From the NCBI RefSeq assembly GCF_042680805.1, contig NZ_JBHUEM010000014.1:56301-120300 (forward strand): a stretch of 64,000 bases of DNA, given 5' to 3'. Of the stretch, positions 6,960 through 16,704 are shown in pieces. The notes under the pieces were generated by a model. It was not told the DNA's origin. It saw only the letters and a program-made list of their open reading frames with translations, and searched no databases. The stretch's first letter is position 1, and the number at the start of each line of letters is the position of its first letter. The translations under genes were made by a program, and so were the position numbers. Origin of the DNA: Bacillus_CJ salitolerans (GTDB lineage: Bacteria > Bacillota > Bacilli > Bacillales > SA4).

Positions 6960-8570
6960 TTAATAGGAAGCAATCGAACCATCCGTACGAGATTCCGTCC
7001 CACCAAATAATACACCTGTTATTGGATCTCGCCAAATGATCTGGCCTCGACCAAAGCCTCCAGTATCTAGCGCTACATCAATTTGGTGACCCCTACGTGC
7101 TAATGCCTGTGCAATATGGTTTGGGAAATTTGGTTCTACCGAAACCTTCTTCCCTTCCATCCACTGCCATCTAGGGGCATCAAGAGCTGCTTGTGGATTT
7201 AAATGGAAATCTACCGTGTTCATTACAACCTGTGCGTGGCCCTGTGGCTGCATATATCCACCCATCACGCCAAATGGTCCAACCGCTTCATGATCCTTTG
7301 TTAAGAATCCAGGGATAATAGTATGATATGTTTTCTTTCCTGGTTGTAGTGCGTTATCATGCTCTGGATCAAGTGAGAAATCAGCTCCACGGTTTTGCAG
7401 GGCGATACCCGTTCCAGGTACAACAATACCCGATCCAAATCCCATATAGTTACTCTGAATAAAGGACACCATGTTTCCTTCACCATCAGCTGTTGCTAAG
7501 TAAACCGTGCCACCCGAAGGAGGTGTTCCTGGTTCAGGAGTTAATGCTTCATCTCCGATTAAGCTTCTTCTTTCAGCAGCAAACTCTTCTGATAGTAACT
7601 GAGCAGAAGTAACAGACATTTTCTCCGGATCAGTTACATACTTCTTACCGTCTGCAAAGGCTAATTTCATTGCTTCAATTTGTTTGTGGTATGTATCCAC
7701 GGATTCCTTCTCAGATAAATCGAAGCCTTTCATCATATTCAAAGCCATTAATGCAACAATCCCTTGACCATTCGGTGGAATTTCCCATACATCATAGCCG
7801 CGGTAATTCACCTTAATCGGCTGTACCCACTCCGGTTTATAGGCAGCTAAATCCTCTGCAGTAAGGAAGCCACCGTGCTCTTTTGAAAATGAGCCTATTT
7901 TCTCCGCAAGCTCTCCTCGATAAAAGCTTTCTGCCTCTGTGTCTGCAATAGAGCGAAGTGTGCTCGCATGACCTTCTGATCGCCACATCTCTCCTACGCT
8001 TGGAGCCTTCCCTTCAGGAGCAAATGTGTCAAACCAGCCCTTGTACTCATCACCTTTAAATAGCTCCTTATATTTTTTATACGCTCCAGTCCAATATTTT
8101 GCCAAAATGGGTGAAAGCGGATAGCCTTTTTCTGCATATTCGATTGCAGGCTTAAGAACCTCTGTTAGTGGTAGCTTTCCAAATCTCTTTGACAACGCTG
8201 CCCATGCTGCTGGCGCCCCCGGAACCGTTACTGGGGTCAGACCAAATGTCGGCATTTTATCATGTCCTTTTTCTTTTACTGCATCAATTGAAATACTCTT
8301 TGGTGCAGGACCACTTGCATTAAGCCCGTGCAATTCCCCCTTCGTCCAAACAAGGGCAAAAGCATCTCCTCCAATACCATTGGAAGTAGGCTCTACTACA
8401 GTTAGACAAGCAGCCGTAGCAATGGCTGCATCTATTGCATTCCCGCCTTTTTTCAAAATATCTAAACCCGCTTGAGCGGCTAATGGCTGTGATGTAGCTA
8501 CCATCCCGTTTCTAGCAATCGTAGCCATTCTTTGTGAAGCATATGGATAATTCAAATAATCAAAGTTCAT
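6960..8570 (-). CDS. ywrD: Gamma-glutamyltransferase / glutathione hydrolase-like (YwrD-like)
   Basis: A 536-residue Ntn-hydrolase of the gamma-glutamyltransferase family. The pro-enzyme should cut itself before the Thr in PSGGTVYLATADGEGN (about residue 365), making large and small subunits. Further family motifs: GGNAIDAAIAT and GIGGDAFALVW near the N-terminus, SNYMGFGSGIVVPGTG after the cleavage site and GGYMQPQGHAQVV in the small subunit. There is no signal peptide, so it acts in the cytoplasm, unlike secreted Ggt. ATG 8570 follows AGGAGAGAGG; a longer start at 8603 lacks support. It lies upstream of the CHR pair, as in the B. subtilis ywr region. Confidence 0.9.
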   Translation of the reverse strand: MNFDYLNYPYASQRMATIARNGMVATSQPLAAQAGLDILKKGGNAIDAAIATAACLTVVEPTSNGIGGDAFALVWTKGELHGLNASGPAPKSISIDAVKEKGHDKMPTFGLTPVTVPGAPAAWAALSKRFGKLPLTEVLKPAIEYAEKGYPLSPILAKYWTGAYKKYKELFKGDEYKGWFDTFAPEGKAPSVGEMWRSEGHASTLRSIADTEAESFYRGELAEKIGSFSKEHGGFLTAEDLAAYKPEWVQPIKVNYRGYDVWEIPPNGQGIVALMALNMMKGFDLSEKESVDTYHKQIEAMKLAFADGKKYVTDPEKMSVTSAQLLSEEFAAERRSLIGDEALTPEPGTPPSGGTVYLATADGEGNMVSFIQSNYMGFGSGIVVPGTGIALQNRGADFSLDPEHDNALQPGKKTYHTIIPGFLTKDHEAVGPFGVMGGYMQPQGHAQVVMNTVDFHLNPQAALDAPRWQWMEGKKVSVEPNFPNHIAQALARRGHQIDVALDTGGFGRGQIIWRDPITGVLFGGTESRTDGSIASY

Positions 8571-8699
8571 ATAAGCCTCTCTCCTTCCAAATTTCCCCTT
8601 CAAAAAATCGTTGAAGCTAGTCTCTCTACTAATAATAAAAGATACTAACCTATGTTTCTACTATTATCAAAAAATACTGAAAATAGGCATTTAATAAAA

Positions 8700-8736
8700 G
8701 TAAGCCTTTTCTCCCAAAAGGGATGAAGAGGCTTAC
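8700..8736 (-). terminator. Terminator of the peptide-binding lipoprotein gene
   Basis: GTAAGCC / GGCTTAC outer stem with an inner TCTCCC / GGGA part; on the minus strand the stem runs into CTTTTATT. Confidence 0.85.
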
Positions 8737-8759
8737 CTATAACTAAAGGGGATAGTTAC

Positions 8760-10358
8760 CTATTTAATTGTTACATCGTTAATCATGTATGATCCAGCAG
8801 GATGCATCCAATAGCCTTCAACATTCTTGCCTAGTGCTACTACATCTTCATCGTTACGCAAGAATACCATTGGCGCTTCTTCCATTTCAATTTCTTGTGC
8901 TTCCTTATAATAGGCTAAGCGCTTCTCTGGATCTGACTCTTGTCTTCCAAGATCAATTAGTTCATCTACACGAGGGTTACTGTAGAATGAGCGGTTACCC
9001 ACTTCACCTTGTGCCTCAGTGTGGAATAAGAAATATTGGTTATAATCGGCATCACCTGTCATGTTAGACCAGCCAAGGATAAACATATCATGCTCACCAT
9101 TTGAAGTAGCTTCTAAGTAAGCACCCCATTCAACCACTTTAATTTCTACTTCAACACCAATTCCTTTTAGTTGAGACTGTACAACTTCAGCTACGTCCAT
9201 ACGCGCTTTATTGTCATTTGTCCAAATCGTTGTTTTAAAGCCATTTTCAAATCCAGCTTCTTTTAAAAGCTTTTTCGCTTCCTCTATATCATAGCCCCAT
9301 CCTTCTAAATCTGGATTATGACCCCAAACGCCAGGTCCCATTGGAGCTGTTGCTGGTGTACCTACATTATTATAAACACCTTGTAAAATCATATCTGTAT
9401 CAATCGCTAAGTTGATTGCTTGACGTACACGAACATCATCAAACGGCTCTTTCTGTAAGTTAAATCCAATGTAATCAATACCTAAGGCAGGATTACGATA
9501 AAGCTTCATCGTTGAGCTTGCTTCGATCCGTTCAATCTCTGTAACTGGAACCGGCTCTGCAATATGAGCTTCTCCTGTTTCAACCATCGCAATTCTTGTT
9601 GCGTCTTCTGGAACAACCTTAAAGACAACACTATCTACCTTTGGTATGTCGCCCCAGTAATCCTTGTTCGTTACTAATCGGATTTCTGCTCCTGGAGTCC
9701 AAGAGTCAAATTTAAATGGACCCGTACCCGCTGGGTTTTGGTTTAAGTCATCACCATTTTCTGCAATGGCTTTTGGACTAATAATTCCGCCAGAATAGTG
9801 AGCAAAATTAGCTAGTAATGGAGCAAATGGATATTCTGTTACGAATTGGATCGTAAATTCATCCACTACCTTAATTTCACTAATCATTTTAAATAAGCTA
9901 GCACGTGGTGAAGCTAATTCGGGGTCAAGAACACGTTCAATCGACTTTTTAACCGCCTCAGCATTGAATGGCTCTCCATCATGGAATGTAACGCCTTCAC
10001 GAAGCTTAAACTCCCACGTTAAGTCATCAAGTTTTGTCCATTCTGTTGCAAGTGCTGGCTGAATATCCATGTTCTCATCTTGAACGACGAGATTATCGAA
10101 AATCTTACCATAGACATTCGCAGACGGTACATCTGTCCCTTTATGCGGGTCTAGCTGTGTTGCATCAGAAAGAACGGCAATGATTAATTCCCCGCCACCT
10201 TCTCCTGAAGAAGAATTATCCTTTGAATCATTTTCACTACTACCTCCAGCACTATTACTAGTTCCATCCGTGGATGGAGCACTTGTACAGCCAGTGAGCG
10301 CTGTTCCAATTACGAACAACATTGCCAAAAAGATAAAATAGAATTTTTTATTTTTCAT
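8760..10358 (-). CDS. Peptide ABC transporter substrate-binding lipoprotein (SBP family 5)
   Basis: A 532-residue extracytoplasmic binding protein of the DppA/OppA class. Signal peptide with lipobox TALTGCTS near residues 20-27, so Cys is lipidated and anchors it outside the membrane; a Ser/Gly-rich linker follows. Family motifs include LREGVTFHDGEPFNAEAV and DVRVRQAINLAID. It should deliver di- or oligopeptides to the permeases and ATPases encoded divergently at 11.7-15.7 kb. The start is ATG 10358, after a purine-rich AAGGAGATTAGAAGAG. It lies 35 bases after the Xaa-Pro peptidase gene, probably one transcript: import and cleavage of proline-containing peptides. Confidence 0.92.
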   Translation of the reverse strand: MKNKKFYFIFLAMLFVIGTALTGCTSAPSTDGTSNSAGGSSENDSKDNSSSGEGGGELIIAVLSDATQLDPHKGTDVPSANVYGKIFDNLVVQDENMDIQPALATEWTKLDDLTWEFKLREGVTFHDGEPFNAEAVKKSIERVLDPELASPRASLFKMISEIKVVDEFTIQFVTEYPFAPLLANFAHYSGGIISPKAIAENGDDLNQNPAGTGPFKFDSWTPGAEIRLVTNKDYWGDIPKVDSVVFKVVPEDATRIAMVETGEAHIAEPVPVTEIERIEASSTMKLYRNPALGIDYIGFNLQKEPFDDVRVRQAINLAIDTDMILQGVYNNVGTPATAPMGPGVWGHNPDLEGWGYDIEEAKKLLKEAGFENGFKTTIWTNDNKARMDVAEVVQSQLKGIGVEVEIKVVEWGAYLEATSNGEHDMFILGWSNMTGDADYNQYFLFHTEAQGEVGNRSFYSNPRVDELIDLGRQESDPEKRLAYYKEAQEIEMEEAPMVFLRNDEDVVALGKNVEGYWMHPAGSYMINDVTIK

Positions 10359-10393
10359 CTCTTCTAATCTCCTTTTCAATTTAATTGAATCGT

Positions 10394-11470
10394 TTATACA
10401 GATAGAACCTGCAAATCCTTCGTAGCCTTTGTTAAGTTACGGTAGCCATCTTCTGTAATAACGACAAAATCCTCAATTCTTACCCCGCCAAACCCCGGAA
10501 TATAAATGCCGGGTTCAACTGTCATAACCATGCCTGGCTGCAAGATTGTGTGGTCGGTATGACGCATAGCAGGTTTTTCATGTACAGCTAATCCAATGGA
10601 ATGACCTAGGCTATGTCCAAAGTTATCACCGTATCCAGCGTCTCGAATGATGGATCTTGCTACTTCATCTAATTCTGAACAAACCTTTCCAGGTCCAATC
10701 GCATCTAGGGCAGCCAATTGTGCTCGATGAACGATTCCATAGATTTCAAGCTGCTTCATTGAGGGTTCTCCAACTACTACTGTTCTAGTAAAGTCAGAAT
10801 AATAACCTCTAACCTTTGCACCAATATCCATTTTTACAAAGTCACCAACTTGAATAACTCGATCTGTTGCTTGACCGTGTGGTAAAGAAGACCTTTCACC
10901 AGATGCAATAACATGGTTCGCTTTAATTCCCTCTGCTCCGGCCTTTCTCATGAAAAACTCAAGTTCAAGCCCTACTTCTTTTTCTGTCATTCCTGGTTTT
11001 ATAAATGTAAGGATGTGCTCAAATGCCCCATCACAATATGAAACAGCTTCTTCTAAGTACCTAATTTCTTCGTCATCTTTAATCATTCGAATGTCATAAA
11101 AAATGGAGTCTACTGTTTCAAATTGTACATTACCTAATAGATCCCTTAAAGATAGGTAATCTTCTGCAGATATAAACTCATATTCTAGTCCAAGTTTATT
11201 TACATGTAAGTTCTCTGCTAATTGTTTCACATGTCCAAACAAATCTCGATTATGGTCTATCACTTCGTATAGGTTAGCATCTTCTTTTGCTTGGTCTACA
11301 TAGCGAAAGTCTGTTAGCAGCATTGCCTTTTCAGCTGTGATAAATAAATTCCCAGCTGACCCGCGAAAATTTGAAAAGTAATAACGGTTTTCTATGGAAG
11401 AAACAAATACAGCATCTAATCCACACTCTTTCATTTTTGTGCGGAGCTTTTCTATTCTACTTTGCTGCAT
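10394..11470 (-). CDS. Xaa-Pro aminopeptidase / prolidase (M24B)
   Basis: A 358-residue cytoplasmic metallopeptidase with the creatinase/prolidase fold: an N-terminal domain to ~residue 125 and the pita-bread catalytic domain after it. The five metal ligands can be seen: Asp in KMDIGAKVRGYYSDFTRT (two), His in GHSLGHSIGLAVHE, Glu in MTVEPGIY and Glu in GVRIEDFVV. It should release N-terminal residues before proline. Start at ATG 11470: GGGGGTGAT lies seven bases upstream; ATG 11479 would overlap it. It is probably co-transcribed with the binding protein behind it. Confidence 0.93.
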   Translation of the reverse strand: MQQSRIEKLRTKMKECGLDAVFVSSIENRYYFSNFRGSAGNLFITAEKAMLLTDFRYVDQAKEDANLYEVIDHNRDLFGHVKQLAENLHVNKLGLEYEFISAEDYLSLRDLLGNVQFETVDSIFYDIRMIKDDEEIRYLEEAVSYCDGAFEHILTFIKPGMTEKEVGLELEFFMRKAGAEGIKANHVIASGERSSLPHGQATDRVIQVGDFVKMDIGAKVRGYYSDFTRTVVVGEPSMKQLEIYGIVHRAQLAALDAIGPGKVCSELDEVARSIIRDAGYGDNFGHSLGHSIGLAVHEKPAMRHTDHTILQPGMVMTVEPGIYIPGFGGVRIEDFVVITEDGYRNLTKATKDLQVLSV

Positions 11471-11659
11471 CCTTTCCATCACCCCCTTTTATGAAAAGCC
11501 AATATCATGTGAATCACTAACTTGTTCTCATTATAAGAAAATTTAGAATACATTGTTTTCATTATTTTGACTTCGATTTGTAATATTTTTACTTAATTGT
11601 AAAACTAATTTAAAAAGTAGCTATTTTCTGATAATTTATTTAAAAAGGGGGCGTATACA

Positions 11660-12562
11660 ATGAATCAATCTGTTGTAAATGTAAATCAAAATAACATCAG
11701 TCCCAAAATAACAAATCCACGTTGGGAACGATGGAAAGCTTTCTATAAACAAATGAAGAAAAATAAAATGGCGATGGTCGGAGGCTACATCATTCTCTTC
11801 TATATACTAGTAGCACTCTTTGGTCCACTTTTCGCACCCCATGATCCGCTCGAAATTGATTTACTGAATAAGCTTCAGCCTCCATCCATTGAACATTGGA
11901 TGGGAACGGATGACAAAGGAAGAGATGTTCTTAGCCGGGTCATTTACGGTTCACAGCTATCTTTAACAGTGGGAGTTGTTTCCGTATTAATTGGTGCCTT
12001 TTTTGGAATTATGCTTGGGCTCATTTCAGGCTATTACGGAAAATGGATTGATACGGTCATTATGAGAATTATCGACATATTGTTAGCTTTCCCAGGTCTT
12101 TTACTTGCATTGGCTATAGTTAGTGCATTAGGACCAAGTCTGATTAACGTAATGCTAGCTGTTGGTATCTTTTCTATCCCTACCTTTGCTCGTATTGTTA
12201 GAGGATCTACACTTGCAACCAAAAAGCTTGAATATATTGATGCGATAAGAGCACTCGGTGCAAGCGATGCAAAAATTATTTTTGTTCATATATTACCGAA
12301 CATTTTATCGCCAATTATTGTACAAGGTACTTTACGTTTAGCTACTGCCATTTTAACTGCAGCAGGACTTTCCTTCTTAGGAATGGGTGCTCAGCCTCCT
12401 TCACCTGAATGGGGAGCCATGCTAAGCAGTGGTCGTAACTTCCTTTGGAATGCACCACACATGGCAACCTTCCCTGGTCTTGCGATCGCTATTATCGTTA
12501 TGGGACTGAACCTATTCGGTGACGGACTACGAGATGCACTTGACCCTAGAATGAAAAAATAA
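11660..12562 (+). CDS. dppC: Dipeptide ABC transporter permease, DppC/OppC type
   Basis: A 300-residue inner-membrane permease with an N-terminal OppC extension (WKAFYKQMKKNKMAMVGG) and six membrane helices. The ATPase-contacting EAA loop is at GASDAKIIFVHILPNILSP (about residues 210-230). ATG start after AAAAAGGGGGCG. It forms a channel with the DppB-type permease encoded next. The order C before B is the reverse of the usual dpp/opp order, and the two are separated by 172 bases containing a dispersed repeat. Confidence 0.92.
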   Translation: MNQSVVNVNQNNISPKITNPRWERWKAFYKQMKKNKMAMVGGYIILFYILVALFGPLFAPHDPLEIDLLNKLQPPSIEHWMGTDDKGRDVLSRVIYGSQLSLTVGVVSVLIGAFFGIMLGLISGYYGKWIDTVIMRIIDILLAFPGLLLALAIVSALGPSLINVMLAVGIFSIPTFARIVRGSTLATKKLEYIDAIRALGASDAKIIFVHILPNILSPIIVQGTLRLATAILTAAGLSFLGMGAQPPSPEWGAMLSSGRNFLWNAPHMATFPGLAIAIIVMGLNLFGDGLRDALDPRMKK

Positions 12563-12574
12563 AAGTGGAAGTGG

Positions 12575-12690
12575 TCTAGGTAGTCTCAGGCAAGCAAATG
12601 TTCTTCAATCGAGAAAAGGATGATCTTTCCCTTTTATTCACTTCAGGTAACCCCAGGCGGACTTGCCACTGGAGCTAGATACAAAGCCTA
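12575..12690 (+). repeat. Dispersed intergenic hairpin element, family A, copy 1
   Basis: Contains the family-A pieces AGGCAAGCAAATGTTC, a GAGAAAAGG / CCCTTTT inner stem and the end CACTGGAGCTAGATAC. Related copies are at 32.04, 50.72, 60.40, 61.80 and 63.38 kb. It lies inside the peptide transporter operon between the two permease genes. Confidence 0.7.
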
Positions 12691-12734
12691 TGTAAAAACA
12701 TACTCAAGACTTTTAATAATAAAGGAGTGATCAC

Positions 12735-13655
12735 ATGTTTATCTTCATATTAAGACGGATATTGCAAATGATTCCTGTTCTTCTCGGAGTTATCCTTGTT
12801 GTCTTTTTAATTATGCAAATGGTTCCCGGTGATGCTGCCGTTTTATTAGCAGGTGAAAGTGCAACAAAAGAACAGGTTGAAGAGGTCCGTAGACAGCTTG
12901 GGCTTGATCAACCGATTTATGTTCAATATTTTACGTATCTTGGTGATGTGCTGAAAGGTGATCTTGGGGAATCCGTTCGTTCAAACCGGCCCGTTCTTGA
13001 TGAAATAATGGTTCGGCTACCTGTCACATTTGAACTCGCCTTCTGGAGTATTCTTGTAACCATTTTCTTAGGTTTATTAGCAGGAATTATTTCAGCAACC
13101 AAGCAATATTCCTTATCAGATATTTCTTTAATGGTTGTAGCCCTTCTTGGGGTATCACTTCCCAATTTTTGGCTTGGATTAATGTTAATTCTTTACTTCG
13201 GGGTAAAAATTCAAATCTTCCCGGTAGCCGGATGGGGTACGTTCATGCATGTCATTTTGCCAGCTTTAACACTTGGAACTGGTGGTGCAGCTATTGTAGC
13301 CCGTATGACCCGCTCTAGTATGTTAGAGGTCATTCGCCAGGACTATATTCGAACAGCGAAAGCAAAAGGAGTAAAAGATCAAATCATCATTTATAAACAT
13401 GCGTTAAAAAATGCCATGATCCCAGTCATTACAGTCGTTGGATTACAATTTGGTGCCCTTCTTGGTGGTACGGTGTTAACAGAAACGGTATTTGCGATAA
13501 ATGGGCTTGGCCGTTTTATCATTGATTCGATTAGAATGAGAGATTTACCGTCTGTTCAAGGCTCGATTTTAGTTGTATCTATTATTTTCGTTGTCGTCAA
13601 TATGCTCGTCGACATCTCGTACCGGTTATTCAATAAACGTGTGGACTTAAATTAA
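12735..13655 (+). CDS. dppB: Dipeptide ABC transporter permease, DppB/OppB type
   Basis: A 306-residue permease with six membrane helices, the first at the very N-terminus (FILRRILQMIPVLLGVILVV). The conserved periplasmic segment VVFLIMQMVPGDAA and the EAA loop RTAKAKGVKDQIIIYKHALK (about residues 208-228) are typical of DppB/OppB. ATG after AAGGAGTGATC. It pairs with the DppC-type subunit. Confidence 0.92.
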   Translation: MFIFILRRILQMIPVLLGVILVVFLIMQMVPGDAAVLLAGESATKEQVEEVRRQLGLDQPIYVQYFTYLGDVLKGDLGESVRSNRPVLDEIMVRLPVTFELAFWSILVTIFLGLLAGIISATKQYSLSDISLMVVALLGVSLPNFWLGLMLILYFGVKIQIFPVAGWGTFMHVILPALTLGTGGAAIVARMTRSSMLEVIRQDYIRTAKAKGVKDQIIIYKHALKNAMIPVITVVGLQFGALLGGTVLTETVFAINGLGRFIIDSIRMRDLPSVQGSILVVSIIFVVVNMLVDISYRLFNKRVDLN

Positions 13656-13670
13656 AGAGAGGTGATCACG

Positions 13671-14708
13671 ATGACACAAAACCGAGACGTTATTTTAGAA
13701 GTCAAAAATTTACAAACCCATTTTACAACTGACGACGGTGTCGTGAAAGCCGTTGATGGAGTTGATTTCAAAGTAGAGAGAGGACAAACGTTAGGTATTG
13801 TAGGAGAATCAGGCTGTGGGAAAAGTATTACTTCCCTTTCCATTATGAGGCTCATCTCAAGCCCGCCTGGGAAAATTGCTGGTGGTGAGGTGATCTTTAA
13901 AGGGGATAATCTGTTGGATTACTCGGAAGAAAAAATGCGGAGTATTCGTGGGAACGAAATCTCGATGATTTTCCAGGAGCCGATGACTTCCCTTAACCCG
14001 GTCTACTGCGTTGGAGAACAAATTGCCGAAGCAATCCGTATCCATCAAAAGCTAAATCGTAAAAAGGCTTGGGATAAGGCGGTTGAAATGCTTAAGCTTG
14101 TTGGAATCCCTTCTCCAGAAAAGAGAGCGAAACAAGAACCACACGAATTAAGTGGGGGGATGAGACAAAGGGTTATGATTGCAATGGCGCTTGCCTGTAA
14201 TCCGGCGTTACTAATTGCCGATGAACCGACAACAGCCCTTGATGTAACGATCCAGGCACAAATTTTAGATTTGTTAAAAAAGCTGCAAGACGATTTTGGC
14301 TCGGCTGTTATTATGATTACGCATGATCTTGGGGTTGTGGCTGAAACGTGTGATATGGTTGCAGTTATGTATGCTGGAAAAGTTGTAGAATATACGGATG
14401 TTGATTCTTTATTCGAACGACCAAAGCACCCTTACACAGAGGGCTTATTAAATTCAATTCCTCGTGTCCATGAAGATTTAGAGGAACTACAAACCATTAA
14501 AGGAAGTGTACCTAGCCCAACAAACATGCCGGCTGGCTGCCGCTTTGCCCCTCGTTGTCCTTATGCAACAGAGCTATGTCATAACTCTTTGCCAGAGCTT
14601 GTGTCGCTTGATGAAACAGCGCAGGTTCGCTGCTGGATCTATACAGATGAATGGAAAGGTGATAAACCAAATGTCGGAAAGGGGGCTGAATCTAATGTCA
14701 GTGCTTAA
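13671..14708 (+). CDS. dppD: Dipeptide ABC transporter ATPase, DppD/OppD type
   Basis: A 345-residue ATPase. Walker A GESGCGKS near residue 45, signature LSGGMRQR near 160, Walker B LLIADEPTTALD near 180 and switch His in ITHDLG. The C-terminal oligopeptide-transporter tail has the Cys-rich pattern CRFAPRCPYATELC typical of DppD/OppD. Start at ATG 13671 after AGAGAGGTGATC; GTG 13662 lies within the ribosome site. Its end overlaps the start of the next ATPase gene by 14 bases, so the two subunits are translationally coupled. Confidence 0.94.
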   Translation: MTQNRDVILEVKNLQTHFTTDDGVVKAVDGVDFKVERGQTLGIVGESGCGKSITSLSIMRLISSPPGKIAGGEVIFKGDNLLDYSEEKMRSIRGNEISMIFQEPMTSLNPVYCVGEQIAEAIRIHQKLNRKKAWDKAVEMLKLVGIPSPEKRAKQEPHELSGGMRQRVMIAMALACNPALLIADEPTTALDVTIQAQILDLLKKLQDDFGSAVIMITHDLGVVAETCDMVAVMYAGKVVEYTDVDSLFERPKHPYTEGLLNSIPRVHEDLEELQTIKGSVPSPTNMPAGCRFAPRCPYATELCHNSLPELVSLDETAQVRCWIYTDEWKGDKPNVGKGAESNVSA

Positions 14709-15681
14709 AACAAAGAAGAAAACACTTTTAGAAGTCAAAGATTTAAAGCAATACTTTCCGATAAAAGGTGGGTTATTTGGCCGGACCGTGAATCATGTAA
14801 AAGCGGTTGACGGTGTAAGCTTTGATATATACGAAGGTGAAACGGTAAGCATCGTTGGTGAATCCGGCTGCGGAAAGTCAACAACAGGAAGAGCGATTTT
14901 GAGGCTAGATGAACCAACTGGTGGGGAAATTCGGTTTCAAGGTGATGACCTACTAAGTTTGAATAAACGCCAAATGAGGGAGAAGCGAAAGGATCTTCAG
15001 GTTATTTTCCAAGATCCATACGCATCTTTAAATCCCCGTCAAACAGTCGGACGAATCATTGAAGAGGCAATGGAGATTTTAAATACAGTTCCTAAAAAGG
15101 ACCGAACCAATCGTACAATCGAACTGTTGGAGCAGGTTGGCTTACGTGGGGATATGATTAATCGTTATCCACATGAATTTAGTGGCGGGCAACGTCAGCG
15201 GATCGGAATAGCCCGTGCTCTTGCGGTAAATCCTAAATTATTAATCTGTGATGAAGCGGTATCTGCACTTGATGTATCTGTCCAAGCACAGGTATTAAAT
15301 CTCCTAAAGAAGTTGCAGAAGGAATATCAATTAACCTATTTATTTATTTCTCATGACCTTGGTGTTGTTCGCCACATATCAGACCGAGTGATCGTGATGT
15401 ACTTAGGAAATATCGTTGAAATTGCCAATAAAAAGAGTTTATTCGATAATCCTCAGCATCCCTATACGAGGGCATTGCTATCGGCTATTCCAGAACCAAC
15501 TAGAAAGAATCGGCGTGAAAGAATGATCCTAACAGGAGATGTCCCTTCACCGATTAATCCGCCGAGTGGATGCCGTTTCCATACACGCTGTCCGATGGCA
15601 ACCGATGCATGCCGAACAAATGACCAGCAATTGCGTGAAGTGGAGCCGGGACATTTTGTCGCATGTCACTTAATCCAATAA
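14695..15681 (+). CDS. dppF: Dipeptide ABC transporter ATPase, DppF/OppF type
   Basis: A 328-residue ATPase, partner of DppD. Walker A GESGCGKST, signature FSGGQRQR, Walker B LLICDEAVSALDVS, and the C-terminal Cys pattern CRFHTRCPMATDAC. The OppF-type start region (LKQYFPIKGGLFGR) is present. ATG 14695 follows AAAGGGGGCTGA and overlaps the end of dppD. Last gene of the operon; a strong terminator follows. Confidence 0.94.
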   Translation: MSVLKTKKKTLLEVKDLKQYFPIKGGLFGRTVNHVKAVDGVSFDIYEGETVSIVGESGCGKSTTGRAILRLDEPTGGEIRFQGDDLLSLNKRQMREKRKDLQVIFQDPYASLNPRQTVGRIIEEAMEILNTVPKKDRTNRTIELLEQVGLRGDMINRYPHEFSGGQRQRIGIARALAVNPKLLICDEAVSALDVSVQAQVLNLLKKLQKEYQLTYLFISHDLGVVRHISDRVIVMYLGNIVEIANKKSLFDNPQHPYTRALLSAIPEPTRKNRRERMILTGDVPSPINPPSGCRFHTRCPMATDACRTNDQQLREVEPGHFVACHLIQ

Positions 15682-15689
15682 TTAAAGAA

Positions 15690-15727
15690 ATGTGTCACTT
15701 AATGAGGTGTTAAGTGACACATTTTTA
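15690..15727 (+). terminator. Terminator of the dipeptide transporter operon
   Basis: Perfect 13-bp stem ATGTGTCACTTAA / TTAAGTGACACAT, loop TGAGGTG, then TTTTTATATT. Confidence 0.95.
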
Positions 15728-15745
15728 TATTGCTGATGCGCATTT

Positions 15746-15754
15746 TGGTATAAT
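15746..15754 (+). promoter_or_regulatory. Extended -10 promoter of the LytS-type kinase operon
   Basis: TGGTATAAT is a perfect extended -10 (TGnTATAAT). No good -35 is seen at the right distance, as is usual for extended -10 promoters. It lies just past the upstream terminator and about 130 bases before the kinase start. Confidence 0.6.
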
Positions 15755-15886
15755 GTTTTTATACTTAACGTTTGATCATTTTATACGGTAATAGGTGCCA
15801 TACTCACAGTATCGGCAAGAGTGCTATCGATCTTATGAATCCATATTAAAGAAACACATCCTAATGAAAACAAAGGTGAAGAGCAA

Positions 15887-16633
15887 ATGGTAACCTTTAA
15901 TCTATATACTGCCCTTATAACGATTGCCATGTTGGCACCAATCATCGGTTCAATTACGCTATTCTCCATTCTTGCCTTTGAACGGGAGATCGACTTTTTA
16001 ACACATGAAAATCAGCGAATTCACTTAGAAAAGGAACTTAAGGAGAGCGAATACCTACAGCTGAATCAGCAAATACACCCACACTTTTTATTTAATACGA
16101 TTAACCTTGTACTTGGCCTTGCCCGCTTACAAAAAACAGAGCAACTCATTAAAGTGTTAGAGCACTTATCGCTCTTTCTTAAATTCAAGTACCAGCTTAG
16201 GGAACAGCTTATTCCTTTTTCACAGGAGCTCGATTACACAAAACATTACTTAACGATTCAACAAATTAGACTTGGTGAACGTTTAACGATAACATACGAT
16301 GTTGGTACGAAGGATCATGATATTTTAATCCCACCTTATCTTCTTCAAACACTAACAGAAAATGCTTTTAAACATAGTCTTGAGAAAAAGGTGGGTCAAG
16401 TGGAGCTAGTGATACGTTTTACTACTGATGAAACAAACGCCTATCTTGAGGTCATCGATAATGGGATTGGTGAAATTCCAGCAAATTTTGATATAGATAG
16501 TAGTTCTGGGCATGGCTTAAGAAACATTCAGAGTCGCTTCTCTCTTCTGTTTGGTAAGGATGCTTCAGTTCAACTTGATCAAATTCAAGACGGAGGGGTT
16601 AAAGCGATTGTCATTTGGCCGATAAAGAGATGA
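15887..16633 (+). CDS. LytS/YesM-type sensor histidine kinase (short)
   Basis: A 248-residue kinase with one N-terminal membrane helix (~5-30), a short coiled linker and a His_kinase/HATPase pair. The phospho-acceptor His is in QQIHPHFLFNTIN (about residue 63), the N-box in ENAFKHSL, and the G-box in DNGIGE...GHGLRNIQSRF. It lacks any recognisable external sensor domain, so it may sense through a partner; the membrane protein encoded two genes downstream is a candidate. ATG 15887 follows AAAGGTGAAGAG. First gene of a three-gene operon. Confidence 0.9.
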   Translation: MVTFNLYTALITIAMLAPIIGSITLFSILAFEREIDFLTHENQRIHLEKELKESEYLQLNQQIHPHFLFNTINLVLGLARLQKTEQLIKVLEHLSLFLKFKYQLREQLIPFSQELDYTKHYLTIQQIRLGERLTITYDVGTKDHDILIPPYLLQTLTENAFKHSLEKKVGQVELVIRFTTDETNAYLEVIDNGIGEIPANFDIDSSSGHGLRNIQSRFSLLFGKDASVQLDQIQDGGVKAIVIWPIKR

Positions 16634-16704
16634 TTATTTTTTGAATATTCATACCATTCAATGTATAATAGGTTAGACTTTATTAAGGACAAGGGGTGAT
16701 ATTG

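Noticed and set aside
15776..15886. N-terminal extension of the LytS-type kinase (hydrophobic frame before the start)
   Set aside because: An in-frame TGA at 15836 separates it, there is no start codon with a ribosome site, and the promoter lies just in front of it.
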